From Croceicoccus ponticola (GTDB taxonomy: Bacteria; Pseudomonadota; Alphaproteobacteria; Sphingomonadales; Sphingomonadaceae), in the NCBI RefSeq assembly GCF_004004515.1, contig NZ_RXOL01000001.1, positions 496,001-560,000 of the forward strand: a stretch of 64,000 nucleotides of DNA. The letters run 5' to 3'. Both the position numbers and the translations under genes were made by a program. Shown here one piece after another: positions 36,532 to 46,269 of the stretch; position 1 is the stretch's first letter, and each line of letters opens with the position of its first letter. The notes below the pieces were generated by a model that worked only from the letters and a program-made list of their open reading frames with translations, was not told the DNA's origin and made no database searches.

Positions 36532-36556
36532 GGAACTTCCTTCGCGCTTTCACGTA
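36532..36556 (+). promoter_or_regulatory. Possible EcfG (general stress) promoter of the glycine-zipper lipoprotein gene
   Basis: GGAAC at 36532-36536, a 16-base spacer and CGTA at 36553-36556 compare with the alphaproteobacterial EcfG pattern GGAAC-N16-CGTT; the last base differs. The start codon is about 35 bases downstream, a natural distance. OsmB-like glycine-zipper lipoproteins are often stress-induced. One mismatch in a nine-base motif makes this only suggestive. Confidence 0.35.
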
Positions 36557-36591
36557 AGTCCAGTGCAACGGGGCGAAACGGAGATGATGCG

Positions 36592-36885
36592 ATGAACTAC
36601 AAGAAACTGACCATTCCCGCGATTGCCGCCGCCGCGCTGGCAACCGCGGGCTGTGCCGAGAACTATGCCGTCGAAGGAGCCGCGGTTGGCGCGGCCGCCG
36701 GGGCCGCTGTCGGGGCCGTGACCGGCGCCGACATTGGCACCGCCGCCGCCGTTGGCGCCGCAGCCGGTGCGGTCGGTGGCTATTTCATGGACAAGGACAA
36801 GGACTGCAGCGGTTATGACCGCGACGGCAGGCTGGACGACGATTGCTACGGTACGTCGGGCTATCCGGTCGATCCCCGATATTGA
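36592..36885 (+). CDS. Small glycine-zipper lipoprotein
   Basis: The 97-residue product has a lipobox LATAGC with the modified Cys at residue 21, followed by a run of Gly/Ala repeats (about 29-62, GAAVGAAAGAAVGAV style) that forms a glycine-zipper hairpin able to insert in membranes, then an acidic Cys-containing tail (KDCSGYDRD, DDDCYG). It is comparable to OsmB/SlyB-type outer-membrane lipoproteins. GGAG precedes ATG 36592. A strong terminator follows at 36920. An EcfG-like promoter may lie upstream. Confidence 0.82.
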   Translation: MNYKKLTIPAIAAAALATAGCAENYAVEGAAVGAAAGAAVGAVTGADIGTAAAVGAAAGAVGGYFMDKDKDCSGYDRDGRLDDDCYGTSGYPVDPRY

Positions 36886-36919
36886 GCGATAGCTTCCTTG
36901 ATCTGGAAATGACGATAGT

Positions 36920-36954
36920 GGGCGCGGCAACTTCGGTTTCCGCGCCCTTTTTTT
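36920..36954 (+). terminator. Rho-independent terminator after the glycine-zipper lipoprotein gene
   Basis: GGGCGCGG and its exact complement with a 12-base loop are followed by seven T residues. The end of the T-run touches the stop codon of the convergent gene on the minus strand. Confidence 0.9.
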
Positions 36955-37402
36955 ACGCGTGTGCGAATGGCAAGATCGTCTGCAATTGCGCCAGTGCGGG
37001 CGCCCCGCGAAGGTTGTAGCCGCGTTCAAGCAGGAAGGCATGCCGCACGATTTCCGCCTGCTGTTCAATGCCGTACGATCGCAGCGGCTGGCCCGGCCTT
37101 ATCGCGTAATCGTACCGGCAGAACGGATGGCGCATCAGCACGAGCCAGAAACGGCCACGCTCTTGCGCTTGCCAGACGTGGGTCATTTCATGAATGAACA
37201 AACCTTGCGCTGACAGCGGCGCGGCCGCGAAGTCTTCGTGATAATCCACATGCTCGGCCGGGAAATGAATGTGGCCCATAGGGGCCATCGCCGTGTTCGC
37301 AGGCTGAAACGGAAACCACCGTTTGCGCCGGATCGTCACCGGAGCAAGGTCTATGGCGGCACCGAAAACGGACCTGACCAGCGACTTTTCGCCGTCGGTC
37401 AG
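36953..37402 (-). CDS. 'Vgr-related' HEMTHVWQ protein with an anomalous 5' end
   Basis: Short protein with the zinc-peptidase-like motif HEMTHVWQAQ and the blocks MAPMGHIHFPAEH, RHPFCRYDYAI and YGIEQQAEIVRHAFLL, matching a sphingomonad family that databases call 'vgr related' (from memory). The first normal start codon in frame is GTG 37339, but the frame stays open and homologous-looking upstream (LTDGEKSLVRSVFGAAIDLAPV), back to a CTG at 37402 with no ATG, GTG or TTG. One base out of frame a GTG at 37416 reads M-E-Q-G-A and then meets TGA exactly where the CTG begins. So either translation starts at an unusual codon, or a single base is missing, or the gene is frameshifted. It lies 41 bases after the copper chaperone gene. 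Confidence 0.6.
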   Translation of the reverse strand: MTDGEKSLVRSVFGAAIDLAPVTIRRKRWFPFQPANTAMAPMGHIHFPAEHVDYHEDFAAAPLSAQGLFIHEMTHVWQAQERGRFWLVLMRHPFCRYDYAIRPGQPLRSYGIEQQAEIVRHAFLLERGYNLRGAPALAQLQTILPFAHA

Positions 37403-37443
37403 GCCCCTTGTTCCACCGGCGGGGCAGGCGGGTTGGGCGGTGC

Positions 37444-37968
37444 TCAGTGTTCCATTCCCGCCATATCGTGATCGCCCATATCCATGCCGCCCGCGCCCAC
37501 GACCTTTGCCGCGATCGACGCCTTGTCGCCGTTGTCGAACGTAATCGTCAGGTCGGTCGTTCCGCCCGGCGCGATTGTCGCATCCATGTCAAACAGCATG
37601 ACATGATGCCCACCGGTCTTGAACGCATGAGGTTCGCCCGGTTCGAGGGCGACCGTTTCGACCTTTTTCATCGACATGACGCCATCGACCATCGCGCTTT
37701 CGTGCATTTCGGTTCGCCCGGCGCCCATGACCGCGACTCCGGTAATCGTGCGCGGCTCATCCGAAGAAATCATGAAATATGCCGACCCCGGCCTGCCGCC
37801 GACTGCCGGCATCCGCACTTGCGCATCGGTGAGCGACACGCCCTTTGGCCCGTCGGCGGCAACAGGTACATCGACGGTTTCGGCAGGGACCGGATCGGGC
37901 GCTTCCGATCCACAGGCGGACAGCGCCAGCGAAAGTGCAAGGGACATGAAAACTGGAGTGATGCGCAT
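37444..37968 (-). CDS. PCuAC-type periplasmic copper chaperone lipoprotein
   Basis: The 174-residue product has a lipoprotein signal with lipobox LALSAC (Cys19) and a cupredoxin-like PCuAC domain (old DUF461), which hands Cu(I) to the CuA centre of cytochrome oxidase. The copper site H(M)x10Mx21HxM is recognisable in [14 protein letters not shown] and [12 protein letters not shown]-terminal Met/His tail ([15 protein letters not shown]) adds potential copper ligands. Start ATG 37968 is preferred; the upstream extension lacks signal-peptide features. No partner SCO or oxidase genes are close. Confidence 0.88.
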   Translation of the reverse strand: MRITPVFMSLALSLALSACGSEAPDPVPAETVDVPVAADGPKGVSLTDAQVRMPAVGGRPGSAYFMISSDEPRTITGVAVMGAGRTEMHESAMVDGVMSMKKVETVALEPGEPHAFKTGGHHVMLFDMDATIAPGGTTDLTITFDNGDKASIAAKVVGAGGMDMGDHDMAGMEH

Positions 37969-38024
37969 GTGAGATGGCTCCGCAGCCGATTGTGGACGGC
38001 CTTCCAAATAGGGAACCTACGACC

Positions 38025-38052
38025 CTTGTTCCACTCAAATCCGCCCCTATAT
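38025..38052 (+). promoter_or_regulatory. Putative sigma-32 (RpoH) promoter of dnaK
   Basis: CCCTTGTT around 38023-38030 and CCCCTATAT at 38044-38052 are separated by 13 bases, a good fit to the heat-shock consensus CCCTTGAA / CCCCATNT. The start of dnaK is about 85 bases after the presumed transcription start. An additional GGAAC-N11-GTTCC inverted repeat overlaps the -35 box (38012-38032). The match is by eye. Confidence 0.65.
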
Positions 38053-38144
38053 CGCCGTTGCAGTCAAGAGCCGCGCGGCGGGCCTGCCCGCCAATGGGGG
38101 GCCCAAATGACGCGGTGTCAAAAACAAAGGATGGAAAGAATAAG

Positions 38145-40058
<1,914 letters not shown>

Positions 40059-40171
40059 GCCTATATGGCGGTAATCGCATGATTTTCCCGGCTCACTTCT
40101 TCCAATGTTGGCGCAATGGCGTTAACGAGAGGGAGAGTGGGCCGGGATTATTCTGCGCACCGCTAGGTTGA

Positions 40172-40200
40172 GGGGCGACGCCATAACGGCGGTTCGCCCC
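40172..40200 (+). repeat. Hairpin in the dnaK-dnaJ intergenic region
   Basis: GGGGCGACGCC pairs with GGCG-TCGCCCC across a five-base loop, with a two-base bulge. No T-run follows. A second, longer-range pairing (CCCGGCTCAC at 40087-40096 with GTGGGCCGGG at 40137-40146, one G-U pair) occurs just upstream. They may end or attenuate the dnaK message before dnaJ. Confidence 0.45.
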
Positions 40201-40274
40201 GTCGATTTGTGCCCTCCAGCAGTTTGGACGCTGTGCGTGGTACATGACCGCAACGCGAGCAGAGTGGGGATCGA

Positions 40275-41405
40275 GTGTCAGTGGAAACCGAGATCGACTT
40301 TTACGAGCTTCTCGAAGTCGAACGCACCGCGGACGACAAGGCGATCAAGGCCGCCTATCGCCGGCTCGCCATGCGGCACCACCCTGACAAGAATCCCGGT
40401 TGCGGCGACAGCGAGGCGAAGTTCAAGGCGATCAGCGTTGCCTATGATTGCCTGAAAGACCCGCAAAAGCGGGCCACGTACGATCGTTACGGTCATGCCG
40501 CCTATGCTCAGGCGCAGCAGGGCGGCGGCGGAGGCGGCGCGGGCTTTTCCGATATCGGCGACATCTTCGAAACGATCTTCGGCAGCGCGTTCGGCGGCGG
40601 CAATGGCGGCGGCAGGGCCCGTCGCGGCGCAGACTTGCGTTACGACATGGAAATCTCTCTCGAAGAAGCGTTCCACGGCAAGCAGACCGAGATCGAGATC
40701 GAAGTTTCGCAGACATGCGAACCATGCTCCGGCTCGGGCGCCGAACCGGGTACCGATCGCACGCGCTGCCCCATCTGCGGTGGTCACGGCAAAGTCCGGG
40801 CACAACAGGGGTTCTTCATGGTCGAACGGCCATGCCCATCGTGCCACGGTCGCGGCGAAGTCATCGAGAAGCCGTGTCGCGCATGTCGCGGCGAGGGCCG
40901 GGTCGATCAGGCTCAGAAGCTTGAGGTCAATGTTCCGCCGGGCGTCGAAACCGGCACCCGCATCCGATTGACGGGCAAGGGCGAAGCGGGCCCGGTGGGC
41001 GCGGCTCCGGGCGATCTTTATATATTCATCCACGTGCGTCGCCATTCGGTTTACGAGCGTGACGGAACCACGCTGGTTACTCGCGTGCCCATCACCTTTA
41101 CGAAGGCGGCGCTGGGCGGAACGGTGGGGTTGCCGGGGCTTGACGACGAATGGATCACGGTCAACATCCCGGCGGGCATCCAGTCCGGTGAACAGCTTCG
41201 CAAGCGTGGCGACGGCATGCCGGTACTTCAGGGTCGGGGTCGCGGCGATCTGGTGATCGAGGTCAAGGTCGAGACTCCGCGCAAACTGTCGACGAAGCAG
41301 AAGGAACTGCTCCGCGAATTCCAGCAGAGCGAAACCGACGCGCAATGCCCGGAATCGCAAGGCTTTTTCGAACGGATCAAAGCCGGGTTCACCGGGAAGC
41401 GTTAG
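40275..41405 (+). CDS. dnaJ: Chaperone protein DnaJ (Hsp40)
   Basis: The 376-residue type I Hsp40: J-domain (residues ~7-72) with the HPD motif (MRHHPDKNP), a Gly/Phe-rich stretch (about 78-112), a zinc-finger domain with four CxxCxGxG repeats (CEPCSGSG, CPICGGHG, CPSCHGRG, CRACRGEG) and the C-terminal substrate-binding domain. Start is GTG 40275; GTG 40281 is an alternative. The 216-base gap to dnaK contains two hairpins. Confidence 0.97.
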   Translation: MSVETEIDFYELLEVERTADDKAIKAAYRRLAMRHHPDKNPGCGDSEAKFKAISVAYDCLKDPQKRATYDRYGHAAYAQAQQGGGGGGAGFSDIGDIFETIFGSAFGGGNGGGRARRGADLRYDMEISLEEAFHGKQTEIEIEVSQTCEPCSGSGAEPGTDRTRCPICGGHGKVRAQQGFFMVERPCPSCHGRGEVIEKPCRACRGEGRVDQAQKLEVNVPPGVETGTRIRLTGKGEAGPVGAAPGDLYIFIHVRRHSVYERDGTTLVTRVPITFTKAALGGTVGLPGLDDEWITVNIPAGIQSGEQLRKRGDGMPVLQGRGRGDLVIEVKVETPRKLSTKQKELLREFQQSETDAQCPESQGFFERIKAGFTGKR

Positions 41406-41408
41406 GCT

Positions 41409-43715
41409 TCAGCCCAGCTTGTCGGCCACTTCGCGTTCCAGCCGTTCGATGACCGTGCGACTGCACAGGCCTGCCTCGCGCTCCTCGTTCAGTACGGCGA
41501 GAAAAGCGTCGCGCTTGATCGCCGCAAGGACGTCGGGTGGAACCGCGGCTTCGGTGCCCAATGTCGATGCCGTGATGTCGATCAGCCTTTCGGCACCGTG
41601 CAGGCGACCCCACAGATAATCGTTCTCGCGATAAGCCCGGCTGAAAAAAGCTCCGAAATTATAGAATTCGATTCCCCGCAAGGTCGATGCCGCACTGCCA
41701 CCGCGGATCGAGCCTGCATCTTCGGGCGAAATCCGGTCCACCTTGACCGGATCGAATTCGTCCAGCCCCCATGCACCCAGAAGGGTCAGGGTGGCGATGT
41801 CGTAGAACGGGTAGCCAAGATAAGTGAGCAGCAGCTTGCGCCGCTGTTCACGGGGCAGGGAGCCAAGCCCTTCGGCGAGCAGGGCATCGACTTGCGGGTC
41901 GGTGCTTTTCAGATCGCGCCTCTCGGCAATCGCGACCAATACAGCTTCGGGATCTTCCAATACCCGGTTGGCGGCCTCACCGAATTCCGGGCCCATCGTC
42001 TCTGCAAGGTCAAGCTTGGTATAGAGCGCCAGCGCCCGATAGATCGCATCGCGCGCCGTCTCTCGCAAGTCGGCGTCCAGTTCGCCGCCGACATCGCCGG
42101 GTGCCAGCCTTCGTGCGAGCAAACGCAGTCGCCGCGTGCGAAATCCGATGTCATGTGTGCGAAAGAACGTGATCGCCGCATCGCTCGCGCCGCCCCCCGG
42201 CGCGGCCAGGGTGGCGAGGCCCTGCGCATCGAGAAAACGCGACAGCGCCGCTACGATTTCATCATGAGCGGGCGGATCGACATCGATGGCGCGACGGATA
42301 AGATTGGCCAGCCCGTCGACGATCCCTGCGAATTTCGCCTGCGCATAGGAATGAAAGGCAAAGCCTGCGCGTTCGGCAGCTGCCTGTTGGGCGCGGCGCC
42401 GCCATTTCGTCAGCCGCTCGGCATTCGGACGGTCCAGGAACAGCGTATGTCCCAGCAGCTTGTCGACCGTCGTTTCCACTTCCGGCCGCAGTGCATCGAC
42501 AATCCCGCGAATGCGCATCGCATCGGCCGAATGGTGCGCAATGCGTTCGAGATCATCGCGTATCGGCTGTTCACGCGGGATCGCGGACATTGCGCCGAAT
42601 ATCGCGGTGAAAAACCCTATCGGGCGGCTGTCCGCTCGCGCATTGCCGATGCGGAATTCCGGATTCGGGTCAATATAAACGAAACGGCGATCGACCTCCC
42701 GCGTGGAAGGTCGGTTCTGCAAAGCCTGAATCGCTTCGGCAAACGGCGCGCCGACAAGGACGGCCCCGTCGATAAGTGCGACGCTGTCGAGATCTTCGGC
42801 ATGGACGTGGTGCGGCATGATCCGGCGCAGGAAATGGTCGCGATTGGGCCATTCGAACCAGCGTTCCTCGACCAGCGCATCGATCTCGGCAATTTGTAGG
42901 GGCGGAAAGGCGCCCGGAAAACTCGCCGTAGCGCGTGCAGCAAAAACGAGCTCGGCCCGCGCCGCCAGTTCAGCGTCGCCACCATACGCGCGGAACGATA
43001 TCGGCAGGCGATGCTCTGCCTCGACCGCACCGACAGGGCTGTTGACGTGAAGTGGCGCACGATAGCCGCGAAAGTCGGTCGTCGTGACGAGAAGGTCAAG
43101 CGGATGCCGGTTCGGCATCAACGGCGGGCCGGGCGGCTGCTCGCGCATGGCCAGCAAAGCATCGTCGATCAATCGCGAAAAGCCCGAGCCTGAAAACGGC
43201 GGCGCGAACCAACGGCTGCGCATCAGTCGGGAAAGCTTTCCTCGCACTTCCTCCCGCGTTTCCGGAGCGACTGTGCGCGACACCGCGTTACCTGGCCGGC
43301 GCAGCGTCCATTCGACCAGCGGCTGAGCCCATATTTTCGAAAAGCGGTGCCCCGGCCGGGCCTCTGGCGCTATCAGCACGTCGCTGTCCGCGCATTCAAG
43401 CCATAGCCGGGTCAGCGGGTCGAGCGAGCGACCGGTCAACAGCGCTTGTGCCAGGAAGATCGCGTTCATGCCCCCGGCGCTGGTTCCCGAAAGGATGTCG
43501 GGAATGACCCGCAATCGGGTCGCGCCATGATCCGATATCGCCTGCAGCAGGGCGTGATAGGCACCCGGCGATCCGGCAGGTTGCGGCAGTCCGTCGCGAA
43601 AGGCGCGGCTCGCTTCGGCGAGCTTCAGGACCTCCTTGGTGACCCCGTGCATGTAAACCGCAAGGCTGACCCCACCGTAACAGACGAGCGCGATGCGCAG
43701 TTCCTTCTCCCGCAT
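41409..43715 (-). CDS. Patatin-like phospholipase-domain protein (DUF3376-type)
   Basis: The 768-residue protein has a patatin domain: oxyanion-hole region ALVCYGGVSLAVYMHG (about 9-24), nucleophile elbow GTSAGG (about 77-82) and the DGAVLVGAPF block (near 315) carrying the catalytic Asp, so the Ser-Asp dyad is present. The C-terminal half, about 400 residues of helices, matches the DUF3376 region of this group. No signal peptide is present. Likely a lipid acyl hydrolase; the substrate is unknown. It diverges from radA (85 bases) and its stop lies three bases after the dnaJ stop. Confidence 0.85.
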   Translation of the reverse strand: MREKELRIALVCYGGVSLAVYMHGVTKEVLKLAEASRAFRDGLPQPAGSPGAYHALLQAISDHGATRLRVIPDILSGTSAGGMNAIFLAQALLTGRSLDPLTRLWLECADSDVLIAPEARPGHRFSKIWAQPLVEWTLRRPGNAVSRTVAPETREEVRGKLSRLMRSRWFAPPFSGSGFSRLIDDALLAMREQPPGPPLMPNRHPLDLLVTTTDFRGYRAPLHVNSPVGAVEAEHRLPISFRAYGGDAELAARAELVFAARATASFPGAFPPLQIAEIDALVEERWFEWPNRDHFLRRIMPHHVHAEDLDSVALIDGAVLVGAPFAEAIQALQNRPSTREVDRRFVYIDPNPEFRIGNARADSRPIGFFTAIFGAMSAIPREQPIRDDLERIAHHSADAMRIRGIVDALRPEVETTVDKLLGHTLFLDRPNAERLTKWRRRAQQAAAERAGFAFHSYAQAKFAGIVDGLANLIRRAIDVDPPAHDEIVAALSRFLDAQGLATLAAPGGGASDAAITFFRTHDIGFRTRRLRLLARRLAPGDVGGELDADLRETARDAIYRALALYTKLDLAETMGPEFGEAANRVLEDPEAVLVAIAERRDLKSTDPQVDALLAEGLGSLPREQRRKLLLTYLGYPFYDIATLTLLGAWGLDEFDPVKVDRISPEDAGSIRGGSAASTLRGIEFYNFGAFFSRAYRENDYLWGRLHGAERLIDITASTLGTEAAVPPDVLAAIKRDAFLAVLNEEREAGLCSRTVIERLEREVADKLG

Positions 43716-43800
43716 TGGGTAACGATGACAGGCATGACGGTGGATTCAAAGCAAAAGTTCTCCACTTGCGTTCCAGTTATGTTCTGTTTAGGCGATACGC

Positions 43801-45192
43801 ATGGCGAAACCCAAACGTCGATATGTCTGCCAGGCTTGCGGCAGCGTCAGCAACCGTTGGCAGGGGCAATGCCCTGACTGCGCCGAATGGAACACCATGG
43901 CGGAAGAGGCGGCGGAAACCGTATTTTCGGCCAAGCACGACTTGTCTGGCGGTGGGCGCAGGATCGATTTCGTCGCGCTCGATTCACCCGTTCCCTTGCC
44001 TGTGCGCCGCAAGACCGGGCTGGCCGAATTCGACCGCGCGCTGGGTGGTGGACTGGTACCCGGCAGCGCGGTGCTCATGGGCGGCGATCCCGGGATCGGT
44101 AAGTCGACGCTTCTGCTGCAAACGGCGGCCAGCATCGCTCGCGCTGGCGGCAACGTCGTTTATATCAGCGGCGAAGAAGCGGCGGGGCAAGTGCGCTTGC
44201 GGGCCGAACGATTGGGCATGTCGGACGCTTCGATCAAGTTGGCGTCGGCAACATCGGTGCGCGATATCCTGACCACATTGGGCGCGATGGATGCAGCCGA
44301 TCTGCTGGTCATCGATTCCATCCAGACGATGCATTCCGACCAGATCGAAGGCGCGCCCGGCACGGTCAGCCAGGTGCGCGGCTGTGCGCTTGAACTCATC
44401 CGTTTTGCCAAGGCGAGCGGGACTGCGCTGGTGCTGGTCGGTCACGTGACCAAGGATGGCAATATTGCCGGGCCGCGCGTGCTTGAACACATGGTCGATG
44501 TCGTGATGAGCTTCGAGGGGGAGCGATCGCACCAGTATCGCGTGCTGCGCGCGCTGAAGAACCGGTTCGGCGCGGTCGACGAAATCGGTGTCTTCGCGAT
44601 GGAGGGGCATGGCCTTGCGGAAGTGTCGAACCCTTCGAGCCTGTTCCTGTCGGGCCGCGACGAACCGTTGGCGGGCAGCGCGGTTTTTCCAGCGCTCGAA
44701 GGCACCCGCCCGGTGCTGGTCGAGATTCAGGCGCTCATCGTAAGGCTTCAATCGGGCGCGACGCCGCGCCGGGCTGTAGTGGGGTGGGACAGCGGGCGAT
44801 TGGCCATGCTGCTTGCGGTGCTCGAAGCTCGATGCGGGCTCAGTTTTTCGACGGCCGAAGTCTACCTCAATGTCGCTGGCGGTTACCGGCTGACGGATCC
44901 TGCCGCCGATCTCGCCGTGGCCGCCGCGCTGGTGTCCGCGCTGTCGGACAGGGCCTTGCCAGCTCGTTCGGTCTGGTTCGGGGAAGTGTCCTTGGCCGGG
45001 CAGATTCGCCCCGTCGCACATGCCGGAATCCGGCTGAAGGAGGCGGCCAAACTCGGTTTTGAAAAAGCGAGCGGCCCGCCGGAAGGTAGCGACAAGGTGG
45101 GTAGCGGGAAGGCGGGGAGCGGGAAGGGCATGGACTATCGCGAGATGTCGGGTTTGCTTAATCTCGTTGACCGTATCGTGGGTAGCCAATAG
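43801..45192 (+). CDS. radA: DNA repair protein RadA
   Basis: RecA-like branch-migration factor. The 463-residue protein has an N-terminal zinc finger (CQACGSVSNRWQGQCPDC), the ATPase core with Walker A GGDPGIGKST (about 97-106), the RadA motif KNRFG, and a C-terminal Lon-protease-like domain. The C-terminus carries a small local repeat (GSDKVGSGKAGSGK, about 430-443) before the final helix, longer than in other RadA proteins as I recall them. cvpA starts 11 bases downstream. Confidence 0.96.
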   Translation: MAKPKRRYVCQACGSVSNRWQGQCPDCAEWNTMAEEAAETVFSAKHDLSGGGRRIDFVALDSPVPLPVRRKTGLAEFDRALGGGLVPGSAVLMGGDPGIGKSTLLLQTAASIARAGGNVVYISGEEAAGQVRLRAERLGMSDASIKLASATSVRDILTTLGAMDAADLLVIDSIQTMHSDQIEGAPGTVSQVRGCALELIRFAKASGTALVLVGHVTKDGNIAGPRVLEHMVDVVMSFEGERSHQYRVLRALKNRFGAVDEIGVFAMEGHGLAEVSNPSSLFLSGRDEPLAGSAVFPALEGTRPVLVEIQALIVRLQSGATPRRAVVGWDSGRLAMLLAVLEARCGLSFSTAEVYLNVAGGYRLTDPAADLAVAAALVSALSDRALPARSVWFGEVSLAGQIRPVAHAGIRLKEAAKLGFEKASGPPEGSDKVGSGKAGSGKGMDYREMSGLLNLVDRIVGSQ

Positions 45193-45203
45193 CTGTTTCG
45201 GCC

Positions 45204-45740
45204 ATGACCTTGTTCGACATTGCAGTGCTGGTAATCGTCGCGCTCAGCGGCCTTGGCGGTTTGTCGCGCGGCTTCGTGCACGAAGTGCTCTCGGTCGCGG
45301 CATGGCTCGCCGCGATTGTGGCGATTTATCTGTTCCACGCGCCGCTGACCGACCTGATAATCGTGTTCTTTGAGGATAACGACATCAATGCGTCGTTGCT
45401 GTCCTTTGTCGCACTGCTGCTGGTTCCGCTCGTCGTCATGCGCTTCATCGCACGATGGGCTGGCACCAAGATGCGCAATTCCGCGCTTGGCTTCATCGAC
45501 CGCGTGCTTGGGCTAGGCTTTGGCCTGCTGAAGGGGCTGCTGTTGGTCGTCTTGACTTTCGCCATCATCACGCTCGGTTACGACCGGGTGTGGAGCGCCA
45601 AGGGGCGGCCCGATTGGGCCAAGGATGCGCGTTCCTATCCCTTCATCAATGCGGCGAGCGGCGCATTGGTCGAAACAATGTCGGAGCGGCGCGAAGAATT
45701 GATGGACAGGATGACCAAGGACGAGAGCGAGCCTGCGTGA
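45204..45740 (+). CDS. CvpA-family membrane protein
   Basis: The 178-residue protein has four predicted membrane helices and the CvpA-family LSGLGGLSRGFVHEVLSVAAWL start, the FIDRVLGLGFGLLKG motif (about 98-112) and an acidic, hydrophilic C-terminus. E. coli CvpA is needed for colicin V production and membrane homeostasis; the molecular role is not settled. It is coupled to the next gene by a GTGA overlap. In other proteobacteria cvpA lies beside purF, which I do not see here. Confidence 0.88.
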   Translation: MTLFDIAVLVIVALSGLGGLSRGFVHEVLSVAAWLAAIVAIYLFHAPLTDLIIVFFEDNDINASLLSFVALLLVPLVVMRFIARWAGTKMRNSALGFIDRVLGLGFGLLKGLLLVVLTFAIITLGYDRVWSAKGRPDWAKDARSYPFINAASGALVETMSERREELMDRMTKDESEPA

Positions 45741-46186
45741 GCGGCCATCGGCTCTATACGCCTGAAGTGCTGGCGGCGGCTGTTTCGCTGGCCGAATATC
45801 CCCTCGCTCCCGACCTTGTTTTGCGTGGCGAAGCGCGTTCGGCAAGCTGCGGCAGCCGCATTGAGCTCGGTCTGGAGCTGGACGACGCGGGACGCATTGC
45901 CCGGATTGGCGTTGCATCGCGAGCCTGCGCCATCGGACAAGCTAGCGCAGCCATTTTCGCAAAGGGAGCGTCCGGGCTAACCGGCACAGACCTCGTCGCG
46001 GCGCGCGAGACGATGGCAGCGTGGCTGGGCGGGTCGGCGGACATGCCGGACTGGCCGGGCCTCGATCTCGTTGCCTCTGCACGAGACTATCCCGCGCGGC
46101 ATGGCGCGATGATGCTGGCCTGGAATGCTGCGTGCGACGCCTTGCGCAAGCCGAGCGCCCTGTCCACCGCGGAGCATGGTTCCTGA
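45737..46186 (+). CDS. NifU/IscU-like iron-sulfur scaffold protein
   Basis: The 149-residue protein resembles the NifU N-terminal/IscU-like scaffold family found in sphingomonads next to cvpA. The three cluster-binding cysteines are likely those of SASCGSRIEL, SRACAIGQAS and NAACDAL. It lacks the classical LPPVK motif of IscU, so it is a divergent scaffold. Start GTG 45737 overlaps the cvpA stop. The frame is open upstream inside cvpA, which is meaningless. No cysteine desulfurase is nearby. Confidence 0.72.
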   Translation: MSGHRLYTPEVLAAAVSLAEYPLAPDLVLRGEARSASCGSRIELGLELDDAGRIARIGVASRACAIGQASAAIFAKGASGLTGTDLVAARETMAAWLGGSADMPDWPGLDLVASARDYPARHGAMMLAWNAACDALRKPSALSTAEHGS

Positions 46187-46269
46187 AGATGTCGTACCGA
46201 CCCCGCTTGGCAATCGGGTTGCAAACGTTCAAAGGCATTTCTTTCAAGAGATGGCGGGAGTGAGCGGCG

